A stretch of DNA of 64,000 nt from CAVPMN01 sp963706425 (GTDB lineage Bacteria > Actinomycetota > Acidimicrobiia > Acidimicrobiales > Acidimicrobilacustridaceae), in contig CAVPMN010000003.1 of NCBI GenBank assembly GCA_963706425.1, positions 1 through 64,000 of the forward strand, read 5' to 3'. Within the stretch, counting starts at the first letter, position 1, and each line of letters starts with the position of its first letter. The translations under genes were made by a program, and so were the position numbers. The notes under the pieces were generated by a model. That model ran no database searches. It worked only from the letters and a program-made list of their open reading frames with translations, and was not told the origin of the DNA. Positions 26,110 to 36,777 of this stretch are shown one piece after another.

Positions 26110-27796
26110 TCAACCGCGCAGCATGGCGCCCGGCCGAGCGGAGAGGGCCGCTTGATCCATCTCACCATCGGCCCGGATCACCGTGCCGTTGACGAGCGTG
26201 TGGATCATCCCCGCGGGCTGATCCGCGGTGAGACGCTCGCCGTCGGCGGGGAAGTCATGCACCCGTCGCAGCGGGACCAGGCGCGACCGACTCGAGGTCG
26301 AACACGGTGATGTCGGCCGCCTTGCCGACCTCGAGCGTGCCGCGGTCGTGCGAGCGCGTAGACCGCGGCGGGCTCGCCGGTGAGCTTGTGCACGGCTCGC
26401 TCGAGCGGCATCACCTGGCGATCGCGCACCCAGTTGCCGAGCAGGTCGGTCGAGAAGCAGGCATCGCAGAGCTGGCTGACGTGCGCCCCGGAGTCGGCCA
26501 GGCCGATCAGCACGCCGTCGCGGGGCAGCAGCCAGGCGATGCCCTCGGGGTCGTCGTTGGCCAGCACCGACAGAACGCGGGGCGAGGTCGTCGTCGAGCG
26601 AGACAGGTCGAGCAGGACGTCGAGCGGCGTGCACGCCGCGCTCGTCGGCGATGTCGACGCACGCTTGCGCCCGACCAGGTCGGGATGGCTGGCTCGACTC
26701 GGCCACCGACAGCGCCTTCCAGTTGAACGGGCAGCAGCCCCGCGCGTGCCCGACAGCTCCTCCCAGACTCGACGCTCGCCAGGCCGGATCGCGGTAGGCG
26801 GCGACCCGTTCGGCGCGGCCAGACGCCCATCAGGTCCTGGAACGACTGGCGCATGTTGAGGGTGAACGGCTCGTCCAGGTTCATCTGGAACACGAGCGGC
26901 CGGCACGACACCTGCGGCCACACGTCGATGCCGCTCGGCCCGGGCGGCGTCGTGCTCGGCCACGACCTTCTCGTGGTACGGGAAACCCGTCGATGGTGAG
27001 CAGCGCCGTCCAGGTGAACGGGCCGACCGATCTCGGCCTGGAGGTCGAAGACCTCGTCGTTGCGAGAACACGCCACCGGGCAGCAGCGCCACCACGCCTC
27101 GGTCGGCGCGACGCAACGGCTCGCAGCAGGATGGCGCAGCTCGTCCAGATCGGCGACCCGGGACGGGACCGGCCGTCCACCATCGCCGTTGTGGGTGGGC
27201 GACGCCGAGGTGGCGAAGCCGATCGCGCCGGCCTCCATCGCCTCGGCGACCACCGCCTGCATCGCGTCGAGCTCGACCTCGGTGGCGGCGCGTTCGTAGG
27301 CGTCGTCACCCATCACGAACATCCGCGGGCGGTGTGGCCGACGTAGCAGCCGAAGTTCAGGCCGACACCCCGCTCGCCGACGGCGTCGAGGTACTGCGGG
27401 AAGGTCTCGAACTCGTCCCACGGCACGCCCGACCGAGAGCGTGTCGATGCTCATGTCCTCGACGTGTTGCAGTGTGCGGGCCGAGGAGCGACACCAGCGC
27501 CGGGCGTACCGGCGCGATCGAGAACCCGCAGTTGCCGGCGATCACCGTGGTGACGCCGTGGAACGCCGACGGGCGTGAGGTCGGGGTCCCAGAACACCTG
27601 GGCGTCGTAGTGGGTGTGGATGTCGATGAACCCGGGGCCACCACGAGGCCTGTCGGCGTCGAGCTGACGCTCGCCCGGAGAGGTCGGGGCCGATCGCGAC
27701 GATGCGGCCGCCCTCGATGGCGACGTCGGCGACGCGACCCGGGCGCCCGGTGCCGTCGACCACCGTGCCGCCCTTGATCACGATGTCTGCGCTCAC
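26110..27796 (-). CDS. N-acyl-D-amino-acid deacylase-like amidohydrolase, many frame breaks
   Basis: Fragments in all three frames assemble into one amidohydrolase (D-aminoacylase/dihydroorotase type): SADIVIKGGTVVDGTGRPGR at the start, then HGVTTVIAGNCGFSIAPVRP (family hallmark), GDDAYERAATEVELDAMQAV, EAMEAGAIGFATSASPTHNG, LTGEPAAVYALA, and the end MIHTLVNGTVIRADGEMD. Such enzymes are zinc hydrolases of about 560 residues acting on N-acyl-D-amino acids or related amides. I count roughly ten indels, many more per kilobase than in neighbouring genes. They may be local low coverage or true decay, so it is either a badly read gene or a pseudogene. GTG 27796 is set by TAGCGT seven bases upstream. 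Confidence 0.75.
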
Positions 27797-27803
27797 CGCG
27801 GTC

Positions 27804-27809
27804 ACGCTA
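27804..27809 (-). promoter_or_regulatory. Leaderless -10 box of the amidohydrolase
   Basis: On the minus strand TAGCGT, then GACCGCG, then GTG 27796. The GTG inside the box (27805) is in frame, but the spacing favours the downstream GTG as the first codon. Confidence 0.5.
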
Positions 27810-27828
27810 ACCGCTGTGCCCCGATGCG

Positions 27829-27876
27829 TTCTGGCTGGTCAAACCCGCACCAGGGTGCGGGTTTGACCAGCCGGAA
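27829..27876. repeat. Large palindrome, TTCTGGC family copy 1
   Basis: Arms 27833-27851 and 27854-27872 pair perfectly over 19 bases around AG. Pairing continues outward to 27829/27876 with one G:T pair. The outer strand begins TTCTGGCTGGTCAAACCC and the apex is CACC-AG-GGTG. It lies between the start of one minus-strand gene and the end of the next. Related copies are at 46710-46761 (inside a gene) and 48692-48731. Confidence 0.75.
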
Positions 27877-27909
27877 GCGAAGGACGTCGTTCGCTCAGGG
27901 CGACGATGG

Positions 27910-29258
27910 TCAGTCGGGGATCCAGTTGCCGTGGAAGCCCATCGGCACTCGGTTGGGCAGCTTGACCCGCGCCACCGGACCGGCCTCGGGGTCGTCAGCC
28001 GGGATCACCACCAACTGGCTCCGGGCCGAGTCGGGGTCGAAGACGTAGGAGAGCAGCCAGCCGTCGTCCTCAGCGGTGGCGCCGTCGCGAGGCACCATCA
28101 CCCACTCGCCGGATCGCTGACCGGGCCCGGTCTCGATGGCCCGCACATCGCCGGTGTCGGCGTCGATGCGCAGCAGCTGACCGCCGAAGTGGTTGTGCCC
28201 GCCGTCGCGCCCGATGCCCGAGGCCCACCCGATCCGGTGTCGGCGCCCGACCAGTCGCTCGTCGACTCGTGGGAACTCGAGCGCCACGTCCGAGCGCTGT
28301 TGCTCGGTGACAGTGCCCCTGGTGAGGTCGACGGTCCAGCGCCAGAGCAGGGGCGGGCCGTCGTCGGGTCCGAGGCGATGGGTGTCGAACATCTTCGGAT
28401 AGCGGACGATGTCGATGACGACGGTGTCGCCGTCGTCATACGCATTGAGGGGATGGAACGCGTAGCACGGGTCGACGTCGAACCACCGCACGTCGGCGCC
28501 CTCGGCCACCGAGCGGCACCAGGCCGATTCGGGCACCACGGTTCGGATTCCACACGTAGGGGAACCGCTGCTGTCATGGCCACGTCGAGGTCGAACGTGA
28601 CCGGGAAGTCGTAGACGACCACCCATCGCTCGGTGATCGAGCAGTCGTGCACCATCGGTCCGTCGTCGACCTCGACCGGCTCGACCTGACGGACCAGGCC
28701 GTCGGCGCCGACGACGATGTACTGCAGATGGGGGATCGCCCAGTGGTAGGCGATGGCATGCACGTCACCGGTCGCCGGATCGACCTTGGGGTGCGCGGTG
28801 TAGCCGTTGGGCAGGGTGCCGCCGAGGTCGGAGTGCTCGATGGTGTCGAGGTCGTAGGAGAGCTCGACCGGCCGCGCTCCTGCCTCGACGATGGCGTAGG
28901 TGCGCCCGGCCAACCCGATCGACGTTGGTGTTGGCGGTGTCCATGTCGGCGTGGCGGAGTGCCGGGCTTCGGCGTCTCGCCCAGTGCCTCGCTCACGCCG
29001 GTGGAGCGGACCCACGAGGCCCGATACCACTCGGCCGAGCCGTCGCGCAGGCGCACGCCGTGCACCATGGCGTCGCCGACGAACCAGTGGTGGGTGGCCG
29101 GGTCGACCGGCCCGATCGGGTTGGGTCCGTTGCGCACGTAGCGCCCTTCGAGCTCGACGCGGTAGGTCCCCTTCGACCTCGAGGTCGATCGCGGCGACCT
29201 CCTCGGTGAGCGGCGCGTAGAGCCCGCTGAGCCAGGGGCTCTCGTCGGTGACGGTCAT
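27910..29258 (-). CDS. Carotenoid cleavage oxygenase family protein, frameshifted
   Basis: The enzyme belongs to the Fe(II) seven-bladed propeller carotenoid/stilbene oxygenases. RNGPNPIGPVDPATHHWFVG is the conserved N-terminal motif, followed by YTAHPKVDPATGDVHAIAYH, MVHDCSITERWVVVYDFP, RWFDVDPCYAFHPLNAYDDG and the terminal VPMGFHGNWIPD. The His residues in AHPKVD, VHDCS, FHPLN and GFHGN are the four iron ligands. Frame breaks occur near 29165, 28950 and 28560. The substrate may be an apocarotenoid, a stilbene or a lignin-type phenylpropene. The start at ATG 29258 has GGGGAGG upstream. A TetR gene is divergent across a palindrome and probably controls it. Confidence 0.9.
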
Positions 29259-29287
29259 GGCACGTCCTCCCCTTGATCGATGACACT

Positions 29288-29299
29288 GTTATGTATAAC
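29288..29299. promoter_or_regulatory. Palindrome between carotenoid oxygenase and TetR
   Basis: GTTATGTATAAC is a perfect 12-base palindrome (GTTAT-GT-ATAAC) in the 64-base divergent spacer, AT-rich against its surroundings. It is a good candidate operator for the adjacent TetR protein. Confidence 0.5.
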
Positions 29300-29322
29300 G
29301 CCGTGATGTATCCTCGTCAACC

Positions 29323-29984
29323 ATGAGTCCCAGGCCGCGCGATCCGGAGGCGGCGGTGCGCCTGGTGGAGGTGGCCGCCCGGCTGCTGTCCGAGGAGGGG
29401 GCGGACGCGGTCACCGCTCGCCGCCTGGCTCGCGAGATGCGCACCTCGACCATGGCCGTCTACACGCACTTCGGCAGCATGGACGAGCTGATGGCGGAGG
29501 TGTGGCGAACTGGCTTTCGTCGGTTCGGTGCCGCGCTCGACCACCCGAGGCTGACAGCGGACGCGTGTGTCGGACTGGATGGCCCAGGGTTGGGAGTATC
29601 GCCGGTTCGCCTTGGCCAATCCCCACCTCTACCGGGTGATGTTCGGGCCGCTCCGGCTCGCAGCCCGTTCCCCCGATCCGTCCGGTGACCAAACCGCCGC
29701 CGCACGCGTTCCTCTCCCTGCTACGTCGCATCGAGCGGTGCGTCGAGGCGGATCGATGGCGCGTCGACGACCTGTGGACGGCAGGCGAGGTCGTGTGGGC
29801 GAGCGTGCACGGCCTCTGCAGCATCGAGCTGACCGGGTACTACGACGCGCTCGGCCGCGATGCGGTGAAGAGCTACGAGTCCTGCCTCATGCGACTGGCG
29901 GTCGGGTTTCATGATGACGAAGCCCGGGCGCGTGCCTCGATGGCGAGCGCCAAGCGCCGACGGCGGCGTACGGTCTCGGTGTGA
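29323..29984 (+). CDS. TetR-family regulator, frameshifted
   Basis: The N-terminal helix-turn-helix reads AAVRLVEVAARLLSEEGADA, VTARRLAREMRTSTMAVYTH and FGSMDELMAEVWRTGFRRFG. After a break near 29565 the ligand domain continues as VSDWMAQGWEYRRFALANPH and LYRVMFGPL, and after a second near 29690 as HAFLSLLRRIERCVEADRWR and TAGEVVWASVHGLCSIELTG, the typical WHG region of TetR_C_33-type regulators. Both breaks leave intact sequence. It is divergent from the carotenoid oxygenase and overlaps the SnoaL-like gene (GTGA), so it may regulate both. Confidence 0.88.
29969..29974 (+). promoter_or_regulatory. Possible internal leaderless -10 box
   Basis: TACGGT, then CTCGGT, then GTG 29981: TANNNT with a six-base spacer at the end of the TetR gene. 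It would let the SnoaL-like gene be transcribed separately. Confidence 0.35.
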
Positions 29985-30434
29985 CCGATCCCGCCGCCGA
30001 TCTCGACCGGCATCGACGTCGCGAGGCGATCGTCCGTGAGCACATGGACACCGAGAACCGTCTCGACTTCGAGGCCACCCTGCGCACCTTCGACCATCCC
30101 CGCTACGAACTGGTCGCCACGGGCCAGGTGTTCGACGGCGACGACGAGGTGATGGGCTACTACCAGACGTCCCGCAGCTGCCTTCCCCGACCAGCGCAAC
30201 GAGATCCACTCGATCCGCTCGGCCGGCGACGCCGTCATCGCCGAGTTCGACCTGCTGGGCACCAACACCGGCGAGTTCTATGGGCTCGCGCCGACCGGAC
30301 GCGAGTTCCGGGTGCGCATGATCGCGGTCTTCGAGTTCGGGCCGGAGGACGACGACCGCATCGTGTGCGAACGGGTCTACTTCGACTCGGCCAGCCTGCT
30401 CCGCCAGATCGGTCGCACCGAACTGCTCGGCTGA
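29981..30434 (+). CDS. SnoaL/NTF2-like protein, frameshifted
   Basis: The protein opens LDRHRRREAIVREHMDTENR, then FEATLRTFDHPRYELVATGQ and VFDGDDEVMGYYQTSR. After a break near 30182 it continues FPDQRNEIHSIRSAGDAVIA, EFDLLGTNTGEFYGLAPTGR and MIAVFEFGPEDDDRIVCERV, the cone-shaped NTF2/SnoaL fold of about 150 residues. Such proteins are cyclases, isomerases or non-catalytic binding proteins; the reaction is not predictable. GTG 29981 overlaps the TetR stop. It is convergent with the downstream ligase. Confidence 0.82.
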
Positions 30435-30455
30435 CGGCACCGACCAGCGCCACGC

Positions 30456-32124
30456 TCAGGAGAGCTGGTCCTTCAACACCTTGCCGGTGGCGTTGCGGGG
30501 CAGCTCGGCCACGAACACCACATGGGCGGGCACCTTGTGAGGGGCGAGGGTCTCGGCGGCCCACGCGCGCAGGTCGTCGCCGTCGACGTGCGAACCGGTT
30601 CGGCGGACCACCACCGCCTTGACCTCTTGGCCGAGGGTGGCGTGGTCGACCCCGACGACCGCGACGTCCGCCACCGCCGGGTGCTCGGCCAGCCGGTTCT
30701 CGATCTCGATGGGGTAGATGTTCTCGCCGCCCCGGATGATGAGGTCGCGCAGGCGGCTCTCGAGGTAGAGGTAGCCGTCGTCGATCCGGCCGAAGTCGCC
30801 GGTGGCGTACCACCGGTCGTCGTCGAGCACCGCCTCGGTGGCCGCGAGGTCGTGCCAGTAGCCGAGGAAGACCTGCGCGCTGCGCGCGTGGATCTCGCCG
30901 ATCTCGCCGTGCGGCACCGTCGTGTCCGTCGGCGTCGCGGATGCAGATCTCCGTGCCGGCCACCGGTGTGCCCACCGAGGCCCGTCGGGCGTCGTCGTAC
31001 GGAGGCTGCAGGAGGGTGACGGTCCCTGCCGTCTCGGTCATGCCGTAGCCGACGCGGAGCGCCAGCGACACGTGGGGGAGTCGATCGGCCGTGCGGCGGA
31101 GCAGCTCGGGTGGGAACGTCGACCCGCCACCGCCGATCGTGTCGAGCGAGTCGAGGTCGAACCGTTCGAGCTCGGGGTGGTCGATGAGCCGCCAGAGCTG
31201 GGTGGGCACCACCGACCACGTCGTGACCCGGTGGCGTTCGGTGAGCTCGAGATGGATGGTCTCGTCCCACCGGCCGGGCGGCGGGATCACCATGGTGATG
31301 CCCCAGAACGCCGCGTTGGTCAGCTGACCGAGCAGACCCGACATGTGGAACAGCGGGGCCGAGGCGATGACCGTCGACGGTCGGCCCGACGAGGGGACCG
31401 CGTGCACGATGTTGTGCACCGCGGTGGTGGCGGCCGCGGCGAGAGAGAACTGGATGGCGTTGCGGTGCGAGAGCGTGGCGCCCTTGGGTTGGCCCGTCGT
31501 GCCGCTGGTGAACACGATGGCCAGCGGGTCGTCCTCGTCGATGGTCGCCTCGTCGAGGAGGCCGTCGGCTGTGCGGGTCGCGATCGTGGCGCGGTCGACG
31601 ACCCTGGCCGCCAGGCGGGTGAAGTCCGTCCGGTCGAACGGGCCTGCCGGCAGGCGGTCGAGCACGTGCGGCTCGGCCACCACCAGCACCGGCTCGGTCA
31701 ACGACAACGCGTGGGTCAGCTCGGTCGCGGTCCAGGCCGGGTTCAGCGTGGCGGCGACCGCGCCGAGGTGGGCTACCGCCATGAACACCAGGCAGTGCTC
31801 GAACGACACCTGTCCTGCAAGCGCGACCACGTCGCCGGGTGAGACACCATGCTCGTCGACCAGCTGCCGAGCGATGGCGGCCACTGCGGCGGGTGTGTCG
31901 CCGAACGAGAGCGTGCGGTCGGCATCGACGAGGAAGTCGCGCTCGCCACGCGACTCGGCAGATCGGGCCAACACCTCCCGGAGCGAGCGGGGACGCTGGG
32001 CGAACACCGGCATGGTCACACCGAGCACGTCTTGGTCGGTCAACTCGAAGATCGACCCCTCGCCCAGCAGACCGGAGCGCCAGTCGTCGCCGAGCTGTTC
32101 GTGCTCGGTCCAGCGAAGGCTCAC
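30456..32124 (-). CDS. Acyl-CoA ligase (AMP-forming), frameshifted
   Basis: An ANL-superfamily enzyme that adenylates a carboxylic acid and transfers it to CoA. P-loop-like AIVFTSGTTGQPKGATLSHR, then VGYGMTETAGTVTLLQPP (A5), and after a frame break near 30918 GYWHDLAATEAVL, WYATGDFGRIDDGYLYLESR, RLRDLIIRGGENIYPIEIEN and the catalytic lysine in PRNATGKVLKDQLS. GTG 32124 begins eight bases after the P450 stop and gives VSLRWTEHEQLGDDW. It is the last gene of a three-gene minus-strand operon with the P450 and a second ligase, presumably acting on the same compound. Confidence 0.92.
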
Positions 32125-32131
32125 CGGTTCG

Positions 32132-33334
32132 TCAGACGTGGATCGGCACGTTGATCCAGCCGCGCACCGTGCTGGTGTGCAGCCGCTTGGCTCGGGTGTG
32201 ATCGACCTGCCATTCGGGGAATCGCTTGAGGGTCTCCTCGAGGCCGATGCGTCCCTCGAGCCGGGCCAGCGATGCACCGAGGCAGAAGTGGATGCCGTAG
32301 CCGAACGACACGTGGTGGTCGAAGTGCCGGTGGATGTCGAACCGGTCGCCATCGGGGTACTTGCGGTCGTCGCGGCCGGCCGAGCCGGTGAGCAGCAGCA
32401 CCTTCGACCTCGCAGGGATGGTCACCCCGTGCAGCTCGACCTCGCGGGTGAGCCAACGTCCCTGCACCGGCGACGGCGCCTCGTAGCGCAACATCTCCTC
32501 GATGGCGTTGGGGATGAGGCTCGGGTCGGCGGCCAGCTCGGCCCGCTGCTCGGGATGCGCGTCGAGGGTCACCGCTGAGAAGCCGAGCAGCCGGGCGACC
32601 GTCTCGGTGCCTGCGCTGATCAACAGGTTGGCGAACTGCGCGCTCTCCGTCGGGGTGAGGCGGCGCAGCTCACCGTTGTCGTCGGTGATCTCGGCTCGGC
32701 CGAGGTCGGTCAGCATGTCGTCGCGTGGGTTGGCCTCACGATCCTCGAGCTGTCCGATGAGGTAGTGGTGCAGCTCGATGCCCGCGTTCAGGGAGATGTC
32801 GTTGATCATCCCGACGCCGGGCTCGATGTGGAAGACCGTGTCGATCAGCTGGCGCACGCGGGGCTGATCCTCGAGGGGAACCCCGAGCAGCGAGGCGATG
32901 ACCATCGCGGGCAGCCGGGCGCCGAAGTCCTGCACGTAGTCGAACGTGTCGGCGTCGAGTTGGGCATCGAGGAAGTCGACACAGAGCTCACGGATGCGGT
33001 CCTCGAGCTGGCTCACCCGCCGTGGGGTGAACGCCCGTGACACGAGCGCCCGCAACACCGTGTGCTCGGGCGGGTCGAGGAAGATCATCATCTGGGTCGT
33101 CGGGAACGGGTTGTCCGACATCAGTTCGAGCACCGTGCCGTGACGCGAGCTGAACAGGCTCGGATCGCGATGGGCCGCCTCGACGTCGGCGAACCGGCTC
33201 AGCGCCCAGAAGTCGTAGCGGTCGTTGCGATAGACGGGTGCTTCGTCGCGCAGGCGACGCCAGATGCCGTAGGGGTTCGCGTCGATCTCGGTGTCGAACG
33301 GATCCCAGTAGAGCTCGTGCATCGTGTCGGTCAC
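32132..33334 (-). CDS. Cytochrome P450
   Basis: The 400-residue soluble bacterial P450 shows the I-helix ISAGTETVARLLGFSAVTLD, the K-helix ExxR in EEMLRYEAPSPVQGRWLTRE and the haem-binding loop SFGYGIHFCLGASLARLEGR with the axial Cys. It hydroxylates an organic substrate using ferredoxin-type redox partners, none of which are adjacent. GTG 33334 overlaps the stop of the upstream ligase (GTGA), and the downstream ligase starts eight bases after its own stop: a tight operon. The resemblance is to CYP families used on fatty acids, terpenoids and steroids; the precise family is not decidable by eye. The gene is intact. Confidence 0.95.
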   Translation of the reverse strand: MTDTMHELYWDPFDTEIDANPYGIWRRLRDEAPVYRNDRYDFWALSRFADVEAAHRDPSLFSSRHGTVLELMSDNPFPTTQMMIFLDPPEHTVLRALVSRAFTPRRVSQLEDRIRELCVDFLDAQLDADTFDYVQDFGARLPAMVIASLLGVPLEDQPRVRQLIDTVFHIEPGVGMINDISLNAGIELHHYLIGQLEDREANPRDDMLTDLGRAEITDDNGELRRLTPTESAQFANLLISAGTETVARLLGFSAVTLDAHPEQRAELAADPSLIPNAIEEMLRYEAPSPVQGRWLTREVELHGVTIPARSKVLLLTGSAGRDDRKYPDGDRFDIHRHFDHHVSFGYGIHFCLGASLARLEGRIGLEETLKRFPEWQVDHTRAKRLHTSTVRGWINVPIHV

Positions 33335-34947
33335 GGCGTTGAGCCCTCGACCCGGGAGCGACCCCGCTCGCGGAGCTCGTACTTCAAAACCTTGTTGCTG
33401 GCGTTGAGGGGGAGTGCGTCGACGAACTCGACGTAGCGCGGCACCTTGTAGTTGGCCATCTGCTCGCGGGCCCATTCGATGAGCGCCGACTCGGTGACCG
33501 ACGTGTCGGGCCGCACCACCACGAACGCCATGCCCACCTCGCCGAGCCGGTGGTCGGGCACACCCACCACGGCCACCTGTCCGACCGCCGGATGGGACAT
33601 GAGCATGTTCTCGATCTCGGCCGGATACGCGTTGAATCCGCCGACGATGAACATGTCCTTGGTGCGATCGGTGATCTTGAGGTTGCCGCCCTGGTCGAGC
33701 ACCCCGATGTCGCCGGTGTGCAGCCATCCGTCGGGGTCGACGGTGGCGGCCGTCGACTCGGCATCGCCGAAGTAGCCGATCATCACGTTGTAGCCGCGCA
33801 CGACGACCTCTCCAGGCTGGCCGACCGGCACGGTCGCGCCGGTCTCGTCACGCACCTCCACTTCGACGTCGGGGATCGGTCGACCCGCGGTGTTGGCGAT
33901 GGTGTCGATGTCGTCGTCGTGTCGGCACATGGTGGCGATGCCGGTGGTCTCGGTGAGCCCGTAGCCGGTGACGATGGTCTGGAAGGTCAGCTCGCTGCCC
34001 ATACGTCGGATCATCTCGACCGGCACGGTGGCGGAGCCGGTGACGGCCAGCCGCAGCGTCGACAGGTCGTACTTGTCGAGCTCGGGGTGGTCGAGGATCG
34101 TCTGGTAGATGGCGGGTGGCCCCGGGAGCATGGTGACGCGCTCCTCGTCGACCCGCTGCATCACCGATGGCACGTCGAAGACGGCGTGCGGGATGATCGT
34201 GGCGCCCTTGACGAGCGACGCGAGGATGCCGGCCATGAGGCCGAACGCGTGGAAGAACGGGTTGACGATGAGGTACCGGTCACCCTGGCGGAGGCCCACC
34301 ACGGTCGACCAGGCGTGATAGGCGCGCACGCTCGCTCCGTGGCGGAGCATGGCGCCTTTCGGTGCGCCGGTGGTGCCGGAGGTGAAGATGATCGACGCCA
34401 TGTGGTCGGGGTCGATGGCGGCCGCCCGAGACGCAGTGACGTCGGCAGGAACGTCGGTCGCCGCCGCGAGGAAGGCATCGAAACCGAGCGCGCCGGCGCG
34501 AGCCGGCCCTCGCAGCACCACGATCTGCTCGAGCGAGGGCACGTCGGTCGTGTCGCCCAGCAGCTCGACGTAGTCGGTGTCGAGGAAGTCGGTGACGGTG
34601 AAGAGCAGCCGGGCCCCGGCGGTGCGAAGGACGTGCTTCGCCTCGCCTGACTTGAAGCGGGTGTTGATGGTGACCACCACGCCGCCGGCGCGATAGACGC
34701 CGAGGGCGGCCACGACCCACTCCCAGATGTTGGGCGCCCACAGCGCGACGCGATCGCCCGGCTCGACCCCGGCGGCCACGAGGGCGCGCGCCGCTCGGTC
34801 GGCCTCGTCGGCGAGGCCTTCGAACGTGAGCCGCACCTCGCCGTCGACGAGCGCCTCGTCGGTGGTGAACCGTCGCGCCGCCCGGTCGAGCACGCCCGGA
34901 ACGGTGAGGGGGAGGTCGGAGAGGTCGAACTCGTCGGGTGACACCAT
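33331..34947 (-). CDS. Acyl-CoA ligase, FadD3-like
   Basis: The 538-residue ANL enzyme is intact: SIIFTSGTTGAPKGAMLRHG (A3), NPFFHAFGLMAGILASLVKG, VTGYGLTETTGIATMCRHDD (A5), WLHTGDIGVLDQGGNLKITD (A7), RTKDMFIVGGFNAYPAEIEN (A8) and the catalytic Lys in LPLNASNKVLKYELRERG. It recalls actinobacterial FadD3/FadD17-type ligases that activate propionate side chains or ring fragments of steroids, but the substrate is inference. First gene of the ligase-P450-ligase operon. GACCGC separates ATG 34947 from a possible GAACCT -10 variant. Confidence 0.92.
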   Translation of the reverse strand: MVSPDEFDLSDLPLTVPGVLDRAARRFTTDEALVDGEVRLTFEGLADEADRAARALVAAGVEPGDRVALWAPNIWEWVVAALGVYRAGGVVVTINTRFKSGEAKHVLRTAGARLLFTVTDFLDTDYVELLGDTTDVPSLEQIVVLRGPARAGALGFDAFLAAATDVPADVTASRAAAIDPDHMASIIFTSGTTGAPKGAMLRHGASVRAYHAWSTVVGLRQGDRYLIVNPFFHAFGLMAGILASLVKGATIIPHAVFDVPSVMQRVDEERVTMLPGPPAIYQTILDHPELDKYDLSTLRLAVTGSATVPVEMIRRMGSELTFQTIVTGYGLTETTGIATMCRHDDDIDTIANTAGRPIPDVEVEVRDETGATVPVGQPGEVVVRGYNVMIGYFGDAESTAATVDPDGWLHTGDIGVLDQGGNLKITDRTKDMFIVGGFNAYPAEIENMLMSHPAVGQVAVVGVPDHRLGEVGMAFVVVRPDTSVTESALIEWAREQMANYKVPRYVEFVDALPLNASNKVLKYELRERGRSRVEGSTP

Positions 34948-35085
34948 GCGGTCAGGTTCTCACGGTCTGGTCGGGGCCGGAGCCATCGCCGGGGAGGCCC
35001 GAACCGGCATTCGAAACTGCGGATTTATGATTCACTATCGCCGGGGCGCGCACAAGCAGCAGGGGAGCGACGGGTTGGGTCGGAC

Positions 35086-36718
35086 GTGACACGAGCGACG
35101 TGGGTCAGTGGCGAGCAGAGCACGGTGGTCGAGCTGCTCGAGCGCCGGCTGGCGAGCGATCCCGACGGTCCCTACCTCGACGTGTGCGGCACCGAGCTCT
35201 CCGCGGGCGACGTGTCGCGCACGGCGTGTCGACTCGCCAACGCGCTCACCGCGCTGGGGGTGGCGCGTGGCGACCGAGTGGCCATGCTCATCGAGAACTC
35301 GGCCGAGGCCATGCTGGCGTGGTGGGGGGCGGTGCGAGCCGGTGCCATCGCCGTGCCGATCAACACGGCCTACAAAGGCGAGTACCTGCGCCATCAACTG
35401 GCCGACTCCGGCTCACGGGTGTTGATCGTCGAAGCCGACCTGCTCGATCGAGCGGTTGCCATCGCCGGATCGATCGAGTCCCTCGAGCATCTGGTGGTCA
35501 TCGCCGACGTGGCCCCGGCCGTCTCCGGCGTGGCCACCCACACCTGGTCCGACCTGCTCGCCGCCGACGACCGCGAACCTCCGTTCGACCTCCGACCCTC
35601 CGAGCTGGCGACGTTCATCTACACCGGCGGCACCACGGGGTTGTCCAAGGGCTGCATGTTGAGCCACAACTACCACGAGGCGCTGGCTCGACAGATCGGC
35701 GTGTGCTGGGAGCGCACCGCCGACGATGTGGTGTGGACACCACTCCCGCTCTTCCACTTCAACGCGGTCACCACCGCGGTGTTGGGCCCACTCGTCTTCG
35801 GTGGCCGAGCTGCGATCTACCGCCGATTCTCGGTGTCGAACTTCTGGCCGGAGATGAACCGCACCGGCGCCACCATCACGTCGACGCTCGGCACCATGGC
35901 CTACCTGTTGGCCCACGACGTCGACCGACCGGAGATGCCCAGGTCGGGCTCCGAGGTGGCCAACCGGAGCCTGCGACTCATCGGGGCCGCCCCGCTGCCC
36001 GTCGAGGTCGACGACGTGATCCGCAGCCGGTTCGGGGTGAAGACCTTCAGTGGGGCCTACGGCGTCACCGAGGCGAGCCTCATCTCGTGGCAGCCCCCCG
36101 GCGTGGTCAACCGACCGAACGCAGCCGGCGTGGTGAACGACGAGTACTTCGACGTCCGCATCTTCGACGACGACGACAACGAGCTGCCGCGAGACACCGA
36201 GGGCGAGATCGTCATCCGCCCGAAGCGACCGGAGGTGATGTTCGCCGGCTACTGGGGACGGCCTGAAGCGACCGTCGAGACCAGCCGCAACTGGTGGTAC
36301 CACACGGGCGACATCGGCCGGGTCGACGACGACGACTTCCTCTACTTCGTCGACCGCAAGGCCGACTACCTGCGCCGGCGGGGCGAGAACATCTCGAGCT
36401 TCGAGGTCGAGCGGGTGCTGATGGGCCACGGCGCGTTGGCTGACGTGGCGGTGCACGCGGTGCCCGCCGAGCTCACCGAGGACGATCTGAAGATCACGGC
36501 CACGCTCGCCGAAGGCTCGTCGCTCACCGAGGACGAGCTGTTCCGCTGGTGCATCGATCAGCTGCCCTACTTCGCGTTGCCGCGCTACATCGAGTTCCGG
36601 CGCGGAGCTGCCCCGCAGCCCGGTGGGGCGGGTACTCAAGCGCGAGCTGCGCGACGAAGGCGTCACCGCCACCACCTGGGACGCCGACGCCTCGGGCATC
36701 ACCTACGACAAACGCTGA
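35086..36718 (+). CDS. Acyl-CoA ligase, CaiC-like, frameshifted
   Basis: ANL-superfamily ligase similar to crotonobetaine/carnitine-CoA ligases: TFIYTGGTTGLSKGCMLSHN (A3, with TGG in place of TSG), VWTPLPLFHFNAVTTAVLGP, FSGAYGVTEASLISWQPPGV (A5), WWYHTGDIGRVDDDDFLYFV (A7) and DRKADYLRRRGENISSFEVE (A8). A break near 36600 hides the end, LPRSPVGRVLKRELRDEG, which carries the catalytic Lys. GTG 35086 is the first in-frame start; TATGAT at 35026-35031 may be the -10. Divergent from the ligase at 34947 across 138 bases. It probably activates a polar or charged carboxylate. Confidence 0.9.
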
Positions 36719-36777
36719 ACCGTCCCGCTCCCGCTCCCGGCCCGGCTCGCGCTCGCGCTTCTGCTCCGGCTCCCGTT

